Assembly (NCBI GenBank): GCA_016219545.1
Contig: JACRMH010000015.1
Location: 1-64,000, forward strand
Reading direction: 5' to 3'
DNA: 64,000 bases
DNA from: Chloroflexota bacterium
GTDB taxonomy: Bacteria; Chloroflexota; Anaerolineae; Anaerolineales; Villigracilaceae
Below are positions 1-7,986 of the stretch, in pieces. Position numbers and translations under genes: made by a program. The notes below the pieces were generated by a model. That model saw only the letters and a list, made by a program, of their open reading frames with translations, was not told where the DNA came from and ran no database searches. How positions within the stretch are numbered: position 1 is the stretch's first letter; each line of letters begins with the position of its first letter.

Positions 1-82
1 CATCCTAACCGAAAATTGTCCTTTAATAATAAGGACTACAAGGACGACTACAATAAGGGAGAGGGTGAAAATTTGATTCATA

Positions 83-121
83 CTGGCTCTAGGTTCTGGC
101 TCTAGGTTCTGGCTCTAGGTT
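83..121. repeat. Three tandem 13-bp repeats in a non-coding leader
   Basis: Three exact copies of CTGGCTCTAGGTT occupy 83-95, 96-108 and 109-121. The whole stretch 1-275 has no convincing gene. Apart from this repeat it is AT-rich and ends in the promoter of the lipoprotein gene at 276. Confidence 0.85.
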
Positions 122-263
122 TCGCCCGATTATAGGCAGATTCGGAATTATGTCAAGGAGGAAAATCAAAAAGGTTGTGTGGTTTTGCAAAATTAAAAAA
201 AAACGATACGTCATTATGTAAAGCCGTAAGATCAAATATGCACACCAACAACTTTATTTGCTG

Positions 264-269
264 TAAAAT
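264..269 (+). promoter_or_regulatory. -10 box of a probable leaderless promoter
   Basis: TAAAAT ends 6 nt before the ATG at 276 and no Shine-Dalgarno sequence fits in between. Transcription would therefore start at or next to the start codon. Several other genes in the window share this spacing. Confidence 0.45.
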
Positions 270-275
270 TGGACT

Positions 276-647
276 ATGAAACGCGCTCAAAAGTATTTCC
301 TCTTACTTATACTGGTCTTGTCCGCAAGCGCCCTTGCCTGCTTCCAGACATCAAAGCCTGCGCTGGTTTTCAGTCCCGACACTCTGCCTGATGCGGAAGC
401 AGGTGTTCCCTATGAAGTGATCATTCAAATCTCACAAAATGAAACTCCTGTTGGCGGTTTCCAGATTTCGGAGGGAGGACTGCCGAATGGTCTCGCGTAT
501 GAATATGTGGAAGGCGAGGATACTGCAAGGATTTACGGTGTAGTTAGAGAATCCGGGACATACAAGTTCAAGATAAGTGTCTGGTGTTATGGTACAAACA
601 CCAGCGGGCAGGATGGCGAAAAGGAATATATTCTTGAAGTGAAATAA
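276..647 (+). CDS. Small secreted lipoprotein with Ig-like (He_PIG-type) domain
   Basis: This is a 123-residue protein. The N-terminus has two basic residues, a hydrophobic stretch and a lipobox-like SALAC at about residues 18-22, so it should be lipidated and held on the outside of the membrane. The remainder (about 30-123) is rich in beta-strand, with phrases such as GLPNGLAY and YGVVRESGTYKFKISV. These are typical of the putative Ig folds found in bacterial surface proteins. No catalytic motif is visible. It is followed at once by a strong bidirectional terminator, so it is a single-gene unit. The function is unknown; a binding or structural surface role is only an inference from the fold. 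Confidence 0.7.
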   Translation: MKRAQKYFLLLILVLSASALACFQTSKPALVFSPDTLPDAEAGVPYEVIIQISQNETPVGGFQISEGGLPNGLAYEYVEGEDTARIYGVVRESGTYKFKISVWCYGTNTSGQDGEKEYILEVK

Positions 648-652
648 ACAGG

Positions 653-688
653 AAACAAAAAACGACCGGAAGCGGTCGTTTTTTGTTT
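653..688. terminator. Bidirectional Rho-independent terminator
   Basis: A perfect 16-bp stem (653-668 pairs with 673-688) with loop GAAG has runs of A upstream and T downstream, so it can work on both strands. It separates two convergent genes. Its last base overlaps the stop codon of the minus-strand gene that ends at 688. Confidence 0.92.
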
Positions 689-1875
689 CACCCAAGCTCA
701 CAGGAATAAAGCGGGATCTCCATCTCTTGCGGAGTCAAACCGCCATGGTGGCCGAAAAATTTTTGTTCGTATTTATCTTTCTCGTACCACCAGACTGACT
801 CATACTGATGGGACAGGATCACCAAATTCGCCACGCGCTCACGGAAATGATCTGAGATCTCATTCCCAAAATATCCACCCTCGATCAGCGATTCTGTTCT
901 GACGACATCCGCCCTCCCTTCCAGCCTCCTGGCAAGGAAATCCTGCGCTTCATCCAGCATGTCGTCTTTGATGTAAAGGAACATGTCACGCGGCGAGCCG
1001 GCCGGGACGAGCAAATGGCCTTTGCGATTCTTCTTTATGAAATGTTGAAAACCTTCAAAGTTCGGGTTGGTATTTAAGTAGATGGTCGTCTTTGGGTCCA
1101 CCTCACCCATGCCATGATCGGCCGTCATCATGAAAAGGATTCGTTTCTTTCCATGAAACATACGCTCAAAATAGTATTCCATCATTAGCAGGAAGGTTTC
1201 GATCTCCGCTTCGGTCTGCGGCGCGGTGGGGCCATATTCATGGGCCAGCGCATCGATCCTGTCAAAGTAAAGCTGAATGTAAGTGGGGTTCGTCTGTTTC
1301 TCCAGCAACAGACCGACATTCACGAAGGCTTCCGAAAGGGTCTTGAAGGAACGCATCTCCGAACCAGCCATGACGACATTCGAATATGTGGAGGGTGTGT
1401 ATTCACGCAGACCAAAGTTGAAGGAGTCCACACCCATCTTTTTCAATTCGGGGTAGAAAATTCCTTTCGGATAAATCTCTTCCGGGTGTACGTTTTTCTT
1501 TTTGAGCGTATCGCGTTGGCTTGAACCTATCACTGAGAATAACAGCGGAGCGATGATCCGGTCCACCCGCGGTTCATAGTAAAACCACTCATGCACGCCG
1601 CTCATGCCAACGGGTAAACCTGTGTGAAGCGTCGTCACATGCGCGGCAGTTGTGGATGGGAATTGTGAAGTCAGTTTTTCGATCTTCCCCTGCTTCTCCA
1701 TGCTCTTGATAAATGGAGCATCCTGAAAGCGTTCGTAGAATCGCCAGCCAAAGGCATCTATAAAAAATAAAACGACAGCATCATATTTTTTGGAAACAAA
1801 TGCGTCTTTGATCCGATTTGGGATTCCTGCAAATCCGCCTGAATCATAACGAGGCTTTATAAAAGTATCATTCAT
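688..1875 (-). CDS. Alkaline-phosphatase-superfamily phosphodiesterase / nucleotide pyrophosphatase
   Basis: This 395-residue protein has the type I phosphodiesterase / nucleotide pyrophosphatase fold. A first metal-ligand segment (VVLFFIDAFGW, about residues 34-44) is followed by the nucleophile loop FPSTTAAHVT, a central metal motif TADHGMG, and a C-terminal FGHHGG that supplies the last metal-binding histidine. There is no signal peptide, so it is probably cytoplasmic. It probably hydrolyses a phosphodiester or phosphonate ester, but the substrate cannot be read from sequence. The ATG lies 3 nt after the stop of the FAD enzyme upstream, so the two genes are co-transcribed. It is distinct from the lipoprotein member of the same superfamily at 59308. 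Confidence 0.85.
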   Translation of the reverse strand: MNDTFIKPRYDSGGFAGIPNRIKDAFVSKKYDAVVLFFIDAFGWRFYERFQDAPFIKSMEKQGKIEKLTSQFPSTTAAHVTTLHTGLPVGMSGVHEWFYYEPRVDRIIAPLLFSVIGSSQRDTLKKKNVHPEEIYPKGIFYPELKKMGVDSFNFGLREYTPSTYSNVVMAGSEMRSFKTLSEAFVNVGLLLEKQTNPTYIQLYFDRIDALAHEYGPTAPQTEAEIETFLLMMEYYFERMFHGKKRILFMMTADHGMGEVDPKTTIYLNTNPNFEGFQHFIKKNRKGHLLVPAGSPRDMFLYIKDDMLDEAQDFLARRLEGRADVVRTESLIEGGYFGNEISDHFRERVANLVILSHQYESVWWYEKDKYEQKFFGHHGGLTPQEMEIPLYSCELG

Positions 1876-1878
1876 TTT

Positions 1879-3153
1879 TTACTTCATCATCCTCGCGGCT
1901 TTTCTTCCGATCTCCACCGCAAAATTCGTCCCCCGATCCCACGGATAGACCTGACTCATCGAAGCAAAATATAAACCTTCAATTGGCGTTTGTATTTCGG
2001 GAATATTTTTTGAATGATTCACCAACGGCACAGGCTGTGCGTAATTTGTTTTGTGTACCCAAATTTTCTTGACCCAATCACGCGAAAATTCAGGGTTGAA
2101 TTTTTGGAAGGCGGGAATAAATCTTTCCAGCAATTCATCATCGCTCATCGAAAAATATTCATGCCCCATTTCCAGATAATCACCAGCGTACACAATATGG
2201 TCGCCGCCGAAATTTTCTTTTGGCACAAAATTCGTATGTTCCACCAGCGCCAAAAACGGATAGCCTTCATCCTTTGGCACGTTGAACCAGTAATAGCCAT
2301 CCTTCGAAATCGAATGTTTCAGCGCCAGCGTCATCACCACCGCGCCCATTGACTTCAGATCAAGCAAACCCTTCAAATAATTTTCAGGCAGATCGGGGCA
2401 GAGTCTTGCCATCAGATTCGGCGACGTGGTGACAAGCACCTTATCGAAAGATTCATCGTCCACGGTCAGACTCGCCGAAACCTGATTCCGCTTAATGGAT
2501 TTGATCTGCGCCTTGAGTCTGATCTCCACTCCCAACTCCCGCAGCTTTTCTGCAAACAGATCAGCGAACTTTTGAAAGCCGCCCTCGAATGTGCCGAGAC
2601 GAGTCGTGCGTGCCTTGATGCGCGCCCACATCCACGCCATGTTGACATCTTTATAATACGGACCAAACTTCCCGATCAACAGCGGCTTCCACATCTGCTC
2701 GTAGACTTGTCTGCCTGCGTACTTCAACATCCACTGGTCGGCAGTGACTTTTTCCAGTGCGCGCCAGTTGTTCGTGAGGCGCAGAAACAATCCGACGAAG
2801 CCGAATCTAATTTTGTTCAGACCAAACCCGAGTCCAGGAAAAAGAAGCGCTTTTATAATTGAATCAAATGGATACCATTTATTCTTGTAAAGCATCACAG
2901 TCAACGGGCGCGGGAATCTTACTTTATCCTCCAACCCCAATTCGCGGATCAATCCCAGCATTTCCGAATCACTTTGGAACCAGTGATGATAGAACTTCTC
3001 CACCGACCAATCCCAATGCGGCTCCTTGAAACCAGAAGCCAGTCCGCCAACATACTCAGCGGATTCGAAAATGGTGACATCATATCCCGCTTTTTTTAAA
3101 TCATAAGCGGCAACCATGCCGCTGTATCCTGCCCCGATAATTGCGATCTTCAT
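1879..3153 (-). CDS. FAD-dependent amine-oxidase/protoporphyrinogen-oxidase-like oxidoreductase
   Basis: This 424-residue protein opens with a classic dinucleotide-binding motif (IGAGYSGMVAAYDL) and the following FESAEYVGGLASGF, which are the hallmarks of the flavin amine oxidase / phytoene desaturase / PPOX superfamily. The C-terminus has the second FAD contact (GLYFASMSQVYPWDRGTNFAVEIG). A ribosome-binding site GAAGG lies 6 nt before the ATG. It is directly followed by a phosphodiesterase-fold gene. Relatives in other genomes often sit among lipid or glycan genes, but the substrate here is unknown. Confidence 0.85.
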   Translation of the reverse strand: MKIAIIGAGYSGMVAAYDLKKAGYDVTIFESAEYVGGLASGFKEPHWDWSVEKFYHHWFQSDSEMLGLIRELGLEDKVRFPRPLTVMLYKNKWYPFDSIIKALLFPGLGFGLNKIRFGFVGLFLRLTNNWRALEKVTADQWMLKYAGRQVYEQMWKPLLIGKFGPYYKDVNMAWMWARIKARTTRLGTFEGGFQKFADLFAEKLRELGVEIRLKAQIKSIKRNQVSASLTVDDESFDKVLVTTSPNLMARLCPDLPENYLKGLLDLKSMGAVVMTLALKHSISKDGYYWFNVPKDEGYPFLALVEHTNFVPKENFGGDHIVYAGDYLEMGHEYFSMSDDELLERFIPAFQKFNPEFSRDWVKKIWVHKTNYAQPVPLVNHSKNIPEIQTPIEGLYFASMSQVYPWDRGTNFAVEIGRKAARMMK

Positions 3154-3169
3154 TTTTTATCCTTCGTTG

Positions 3170-3189
3170 GGGCACGGCGCGCCGTGCCC
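3170..3189. repeat. 20-bp perfect palindrome (GGGCACGG family)
   Basis: GGGCACGGCG followed by its exact reverse complement lies between two co-directional minus-strand genes. It resembles the other small GC-rich mini-hairpins of this window (11231, 38767, 46384, 60350). Confidence 0.85.
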
Positions 3190-3195
3190 GTACAA

Positions 3196-3825
3196 TTACG
3201 ATGATGTGATTTTTTCAACCAGAATTTTCAGCCTATCCCATTTTTGCCGCAGGACGTAGATGATGGCCAAAGTTTGGATCCAGCGCTGCTCGCAATTTGG
3301 AAAGTTGACCAATTGCTCGAAGACTTCAACGGCCTGATCGTCCGTGCGTTTTGTTTTTATATATTCGTTGCCGAGTTGTTTTAAATAGTCTTCGTTATTT
3401 TTGCGAAGCCGTTCAGCCTCGGCGTTCATTTGAATGGACTCTTCCATTTGTTTGGCAACCCGCTCAACCGCCGCTTCCAACTCATCTATCGTGAAAGGCT
3501 TGATGAGATATTCCCGCACACCCATGGACATGGCTTCACGGAAAGCGTTGGGGTCTCTCTCTGCCGAAGTAATAATGCAACCGGTGTTTGGTGCAAACTT
3601 CAATATCTGCCGGATCGCGACCAGTCCATTCATGACCGGCATGTTAATATCCATCAGCAAAATATCGGGATGATGCTCGCGGGTCATCTCAATGGCTTGC
3701 TGCCCATTGGACGCAATTGCGACCACCTCAAGGCGGTCTAATGTGGAAACCATCAAACGGGTATTGCGGCGGGTTTCTTGAACGTCGTCAGCGATGAGCA
3801 CCCTTAATTTTTTATCTGGAGTCAT
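3196..3825 (-). CDS. Stand-alone response regulator with helical C-terminal domain
   Basis: This 209-residue protein has an N-terminal CheY-like receiver with every key residue: acidic pair D13/D14, phospho-acceptor D59 (LLMDINMP), T86/S87 switch and K109 (YLIKPF). After about residue 120 there is a charged, helical, possibly coiled-coil segment and then a short helical-repeat-like tail (EVFEQLVNFPNCEQRWIQTL). No helix-turn-helix or enzymatic output domain is visible, so the output is probably by protein contact. No kinase lies next to it. A GGGAG ribosome site stands 9 nt before the ATG. Confidence 0.9.
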   Translation of the reverse strand: MTPDKKLRVLIADDVQETRRNTRLMVSTLDRLEVVAIASNGQQAIEMTREHHPDILLMDINMPVMNGLVAIRQILKFAPNTGCIITSAERDPNAFREAMSMGVREYLIKPFTIDELEAAVERVAKQMEESIQMNAEAERLRKNNEDYLKQLGNEYIKTKRTDDQAVEVFEQLVNFPNCEQRWIQTLAIIYVLRQKWDRLKILVEKITSS

Positions 3826-3894
3826 TTCGATACGCTCCCTTTTGTGCTTGCTTCGGCAACTTGTAAATTAAGTATAACTCATGCAAGTACTTAC

Positions 3895-4020
3895 AATGTC
3901 GTTGCGAGGAGGGCACTCCCTGGCACCGCCCGCCAGGGCAGGTGTGTTCTTCCCGACGAAGCAATCCCCTGTTATTTGGAGGCTGCTTCGGCAAAAACAA
4001 AAGCGCCTCGCAGCGACATT
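3895..4020. repeat. Interspersed palindromic repeat, copy 1 (AATGTCGTTGCGAGG family)
   Basis: This 126-bp element is bounded by AATGTCGTTGCGAGG and a 14/15 inverted copy at 4006-4020. Inside is CGACGAAGCAATCCCC ... GGCTGCTTCGGC, matching the copy at 33099-33197. Compared with that copy it carries an extra inverted segment around 3918-3944. It ends 2 nt before the stop codon of the neighbouring minus-strand gene. Similar GTCATTGCGAG...GAAGCAATC repeats are known from many bacterial genomes. Confidence 0.9.
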
Positions 4021-4022
4021 TT

Positions 4023-5033
4023 TTACTCTTGTGTCTCCGAACGCAGACTATCACTCCACTTCAAGCCTTCACGCGCCATGAAGTATGCACCCAGCAATGT
4101 GATCGGAAGCCAGAGCGCTACATGCAATGTGAGTGTGTATCCCGTCGCAGTGGCTTGATCTATGCCATAGGCTGTGAGAACGGCAATGCCCGGCGCGTCA
4201 AACGTGCCGATATAGCCCGGCGCGGATGGAATGGTGGTTATAAGATTCACAATTCCATTCATCAGCATCAAGGTAAAGAATGATACGTTGAAATTGAAAG
4301 CTTGCATCACGAACCAGTATTTGCCCGTCTCCAACAGCCAGATAATGACCGAGGTAAAAAAGACCATCAACACATTAAAGGGAGAACGCAGCGAAGCCAA
4401 TCCATCCAAAAACTTATGCATGATGTCAATGATCTTTATGTGCAAACGTTTGGGTGTGATCCGCTCAATGAACCACAATCCGATCCCTGCTGTGACCTGC
4501 GGGAACATGGCGGCCAACAGAAACACGACCAGCGCTCCAAGGAATACGCCCGTACCGATCACTGCCACCTGTTGAATGTTGCCTACAAAGCCAGATGCCC
4601 CCGTGAGCTTCGCCAGCTCAGGCAAATTGACAAACACAAAAGCCAGCATCACCACGCCGTCAAAGATGCGCTCGACAATGATGGTTGCCAGTGAGGCAGA
4701 GACAGGCACGCCTTCCTTGCGTTTGAGGATCACGGCGCGCAGCACTTCGCCTGCGCGTGCGGGATAAATGTTATTGCCCATGTAACCAATAGTGGTGATG
4801 GGAAACATGGTCCTGGTTGGGATTTTCTTGATGGGACCAAGCAGATAATGCCATCTCCATGCGCGAATCCATACGCCGATGAAATATACGCCAATGCCCG
4901 GGATGAGCCAGATGTAATTTGCTTTTTGCACGGTAGCCCAAAAATCATTCAAGCGGAGTCCGCGCAGGGAAAGCCAGATAAATACAACGCTGATCAATAC
5001 ACCAAGCCAGAATTGCCAGTTTTTCATTTTCAT
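4023..5033 (-). CDS. Lysylphosphatidylglycerol-synthase-like / UPF0104 integral membrane protein
   Basis: About 336 residues with seven or more hydrophobic helices. The family motif region NNIYPARAGEVLRAVILKR (about residues 90-108) and the C-terminal GYIGTFDAPGIAVLTAYG are typical of the YbhN/AglD/LPG-synthase transmembrane family. Members act in lipid or glycan transfer or flipping; the substrate here is unknown. I prefer the ATG at 5033 over an upstream start at 5051, because a TACAAT box at 5042-5047 (minus strand) sits 8 nt upstream, which would make the transcript almost leaderless. It lacks the catalytic C-terminal domain of full MprF. Confidence 0.85.
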   Translation of the reverse strand: MKMKNWQFWLGVLISVVFIWLSLRGLRLNDFWATVQKANYIWLIPGIGVYFIGVWIRAWRWHYLLGPIKKIPTRTMFPITTIGYMGNNIYPARAGEVLRAVILKRKEGVPVSASLATIIVERIFDGVVMLAFVFVNLPELAKLTGASGFVGNIQQVAVIGTGVFLGALVVFLLAAMFPQVTAGIGLWFIERITPKRLHIKIIDIMHKFLDGLASLRSPFNVLMVFFTSVIIWLLETGKYWFVMQAFNFNVSFFTLMLMNGIVNLITTIPSAPGYIGTFDAPGIAVLTAYGIDQATATGYTLTLHVALWLPITLLGAYFMAREGLKWSDSLRSETQE

Positions 5034-5151
5034 AGGGCGTGATTGTACCAAAGGAAGGATGAGGGGTGAAAGATGAAGGATGAAAGAGTAGTTCGGCTAT
5101 AATAATTTGAGATCAAACAATAGGGGCAACCCTACGAAACAAAGGATTCCC

Positions 5152-6036
5152 ATGAAAAAATACTGGTCGGATATTAAGGATTACGTCATCATCGTGCTGG
5201 CTTCTTTTATTCAAGCCGCGAGTCTGCGGATATTCTTTGTCCCGGCCAATTTGGCTTCGGGCGGAGTGAGCGGCATCTCGCAGTTGATCAATCACTTTAC
5301 AGGTTGGCCCATCGGCATGATGATATTGATCGGGAACATCCCATTGTTTCTGCTCGGCTGGCGTTTTCTCGGCGGACATCGTTTTGCATTTCGGACTGCA
5401 ACTGCTATCATTTCTTATTCTTTGTTGACCGACCTGCTATTAAAAATTCCCCTCTTTACACACTACACAGATATTTTGATCAATGACCTGAAAGGTGATA
5501 TTTTCCTTAACTCACTTTATGGCGCAATTGTGAGCGGCATTGGATTTGGATTGGTTTACCGCGCACGCGGCACAAGCGGCGGATCGGATATTCTGGCGCG
5601 CATCCTCAACAAATGGCGCGGGATTTCCATGACCCAAAGTTATTTGGTCGTAGATACTGCGGTGATTTTATCGGCCGGATTCGTGTTTGGCTGGAAGCAG
5701 GCCTTATACGCTATGATCACACTGTATGTCAGCGGACTTGTCGCTGAGACTGTGCTTGAAGGCGGCGGGACTGTCCGCACGGCGATGATCGTCACGAACA
5801 ATCCGGAGGATGTTTCTGCAAGAGTGATCGAGGAACTTGAACGCGGCGTCACTTACCTGGAAGGACGGGGTGCATTCACAGGCAATTCCCGCCCCGTTCT
5901 ATATTGTGTGGTTTCACGTGCTGAAGTTGCAACGCTGAAAACGATCGTACATGAGAGCGACCCCGATGCGTTTATGGTCATCGGGGTCGCGCACGAGGCG
6001 TTAGGGGAAGGGTTTAGACCTTTGAAGGGACACTAA
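5152..6036 (+). CDS. YitT family (DUF161/DUF2179) membrane protein
   Basis: About 294 residues. The N-terminal 190 residues are five or six hydrophobic helices with family phrases such as FFVPANLASGGVSGIS and ARGTSGGSDILARIL. The C-terminal 80 residues form the soluble DUF2179 domain (VTYLEGRGAFTGNSRPVLYCVVSR). The ATG at 5152 is preferred because AAAGGA stands 7 nt before it; an ATG at 5107 has no ribosome site. The molecular function of the family is not settled. It is convergent with era and shares a terminator with it. Confidence 0.9.
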   Translation: MKKYWSDIKDYVIIVLASFIQAASLRIFFVPANLASGGVSGISQLINHFTGWPIGMMILIGNIPLFLLGWRFLGGHRFAFRTATAIISYSLLTDLLLKIPLFTHYTDILINDLKGDIFLNSLYGAIVSGIGFGLVYRARGTSGGSDILARILNKWRGISMTQSYLVVDTAVILSAGFVFGWKQALYAMITLYVSGLVAETVLEGGGTVRTAMIVTNNPEDVSARVIEELERGVTYLEGRGAFTGNSRPVLYCVVSRAEVATLKTIVHESDPDAFMVIGVAHEALGEGFRPLKGH

Positions 6037-6068
6037 AAGAGTAAGAAGTAAAAAGTGAGAAGTATTAA

Positions 6069-6107
6069 GCCCGCCAGGTTTTCAGAAAACCTGGCGGGCT
6101 TCCTTTT
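6069..6107. terminator. Bidirectional hairpin terminator between yitT-like and era
   Basis: GCCCGCCAGGTTTTC (6069-6083) pairs with 6085-6099 and is followed by a T-rich run. Both flanks carry AAGTAAAAAGTGAG-type 7-bp repeats in inverted orientation (6040-6064 and 6103-6128), lengthening the dyad. Confidence 0.85.
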
Positions 6108-6128
6108 TACCTTTTACTTTTTACTCAC

Positions 6129-7028
6129 TTACTTTCTCTTGATATACCCAAACTGATTCAACATATTCTGATTATCGCGCCAGTCTTTGGAAACTTTCAC
6201 GCGCACTTCGAGAAAAACTTTTCTCCCGCCCATTTCTTCGATCTCTTTGCGCGCGGCGCTCCCGATGGACTTCAACATCTTGCCGCCTTCGCCGATGACG
6301 ATCCCCTTTTGCGATTCACGTTCCACAAAAATCGTCGCGGCGATGTATGCCATGCCGTTCTCGCGTTCCGTGAACTCGTCAATACGGACGGCCAAACTGT
6401 GCGGCACTTCATCACGCAGTTGAATTAAACAAGCTTCGCGCAGCAGGTCAGCGGCAATGTCGCGCTCGTAAGAGTCGGTCACTTGTTCTTCGGGATATTC
6501 AGCCGGTCTCTCCGGAAGCATATTGATCAGTTTCTCGCGCAGTTCATCCAGCCCAAGCTTTTTCGTGGCGGACACTTTCATAACTTCGGCATGATTCAGC
6601 ATCTTCGAGAATGTCTCAGTCCGGGCAGATTCCTCGTCAGCGCCGAGTGTGTCTATTTTGTTTAGCACCAGCAATCGGTGAGCGCGGAGCGGAAGCTTGT
6701 TAAGCAGCTCAGCGATGCGGATGTCATCTTCTGTTGGTTCATCGGAAGAATCCACCAGCCACATAATGATGTCCACGCCATCTGCGGCTTCTTCCGCTTC
6801 ATAGTTTAAGAACTCCCCCAACTTGTGCCGCGCATGATGAATGCCGGGCGTATCCACAAAAACGAGTTGGGCATTCTCAAGCGTGAGAATCCCAAGCTGG
6901 CGACGGCGCGTGGTCTGCGGGCGTGGTGAAACGGCGGCGACCTTTTGCCCAAGCAGCGCGTTGAGCAAAGTGGACTTGCCCACGTTGGGACGTCCGATAA
7001 TGGCGATAAAACCTGAGTGATGTGTCAT
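6129..7028 (-). CDS. era: GTPase Era
   Basis: This is the essential GTPase that binds 16S rRNA and assists 30S maturation. The Ras-like domain shows G1 GRPNVGKS, G3 DTPG and G4 NKID. The C-terminal third is a KH RNA-binding domain with GEGGKMLKSIG. The length (299 residues) is normal. The ATG at 7028 is chosen because it overlaps the stop of the upstream transporter gene as ATGA, implying translational coupling; a TTG at 7046 lies deeper in that gene. It is the last gene of the elp3 - transporter - era run. Confidence 0.96.
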   Translation of the reverse strand: MTHHSGFIAIIGRPNVGKSTLLNALLGQKVAAVSPRPQTTRRRQLGILTLENAQLVFVDTPGIHHARHKLGEFLNYEAEEAADGVDIIMWLVDSSDEPTEDDIRIAELLNKLPLRAHRLLVLNKIDTLGADEESARTETFSKMLNHAEVMKVSATKKLGLDELREKLINMLPERPAEYPEEQVTDSYERDIAADLLREACLIQLRDEVPHSLAVRIDEFTERENGMAYIAATIFVERESQKGIVIGEGGKMLKSIGSAARKEIEEMGGRKVFLEVRVKVSKDWRDNQNMLNQFGYIKRK

Positions 7029-7900
7029 GTTGTTTTGGGTATCCAATTCGCAACCACCAAACTGATGATGATGAAGCCTGCGCCAGTGAGAAGCTGCCAG
7101 GTGAGTTGTTCATGCAGGAAGAGCACGCCAAGGATAACACCACCTAACGGAAAAATATATGTCACCATGGTGGTGCGGGTCGGACCAATTTCATGGATGA
7201 GATAATAATTCATGATGAAGGCCAGCCCTGAGCCAAGAATACCCAGCCAAAGCAAAGCGATCCATGTGATAGGAAGTTGCGGGATTTTAACAGGCGCTTC
7301 GATGAAAGATGCCCCCAGCCACATGACCGCAGTGGATGAAATTAAAGGTCCAACGCTCCTGAAAATGGATGGCGTATTTTCCGTGAACTTGCGCGCATAG
7401 ACTGTGCTGCCTGCATAAAAAGCGCAGGCCAAAACTACGGCTCCCTGCCCCAGCAGCGAACTTGGCGATTGACCAATGTCTTTGCTCATAAGGATCACCA
7501 CGCCTGCAAAACCGAGCAGTAGTCCAAGCACTTTTTGAACGGTCATCTTGTCGTCATGGAGCAGGAAGTGGGCGATGACAATGGTAAAGAGCGGGACAGT
7601 CGAATCAAGAATGGCGGCGACGGCCGAATCAATTGCCTGTTCGCCCCATGAGATCAGGAAGAATGGAATGGCAACATTAACAATGCCCAAAAGAAGGACG
7701 GGAAACCATTCTTTGAAGGTGCGCGGCCATTGAGGGCGTTGAAAGAAGACGACAATGAGACCAAATAAAAGTCCGAACAGAACGCGGTAGGCAACCAGCG
7801 TGATGGGACCTACTTCCTGCACAGCGATCTTGATCCAGAGGAAGGATGAGCTCCAAATAATGCCGAGTGTGATAAAGACGATCCAGTGTTTTGTTTTCAA
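7025..7900 (-). CDS. EamA/DMT-superfamily permease
   Basis: About 291 residues with ten hydrophobic helices in two EamA repeats (IIWSSSFLWIKIAV in the first, AFIMNYYLIHEIGPTRTTMVTY in the second), the usual drug/metabolite-transporter layout. The substrate is unknown. The start is taken as TTG at 7900 because AGGAG lies 4 nt upstream; an in-frame TTG at 7924 would begin inside the palindromic repeat. The stop overlaps the start of era. Confidence 0.88.
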   Translation of the reverse strand: MKTKHWIVFITLGIIWSSSFLWIKIAVQEVGPITLVAYRVLFGLLFGLIVVFFQRPQWPRTFKEWFPVLLLGIVNVAIPFFLISWGEQAIDSAVAAILDSTVPLFTIVIAHFLLHDDKMTVQKVLGLLLGFAGVVILMSKDIGQSPSSLLGQGAVVLACAFYAGSTVYARKFTENTPSIFRSVGPLISSTAVMWLGASFIEAPVKIPQLPITWIALLWLGILGSGLAFIMNYYLIHEIGPTRTTMVTYIFPLGGVILGVLFLHEQLTWQLLTGAGFIIISLVVANWIPKTT

Positions 7901-7914
7901 TTTACTCCTATTTT

Positions 7915-7982
7915 TTAACCACAAAGGGCACGAAGGTACACGAAGGAAAACCTTTGTGACACTTCGTGTCCTTCGTGGTTAA
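7915..7982. repeat. ACCACAAAGG-family inverted repeat
   Basis: TTAACCAC... (7915-7935) is repeated inverted at 7962-7982 with 19 of 21 bases matching, plus internal CACGAAGG direct repeats. It fills the gap between elp3 and the transporter gene on the same transcript, so it would fold in the mRNA. Confidence 0.9.
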
Positions 7983-7986
7983 TCTT

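Noticed and set aside
83-121. CRISPR array
   Set aside because: Three 13-bp repeats without spacers are simple tandem repeats. Nowhere else are there evenly spaced 25-40 bp repeats with unique spacers.
3844-4158. Plus-strand reading frames over the repeat at 3895-4020
   Set aside because: They are formed by the repeat and by the antisense of the flippase-like gene; no ribosome site or family features.
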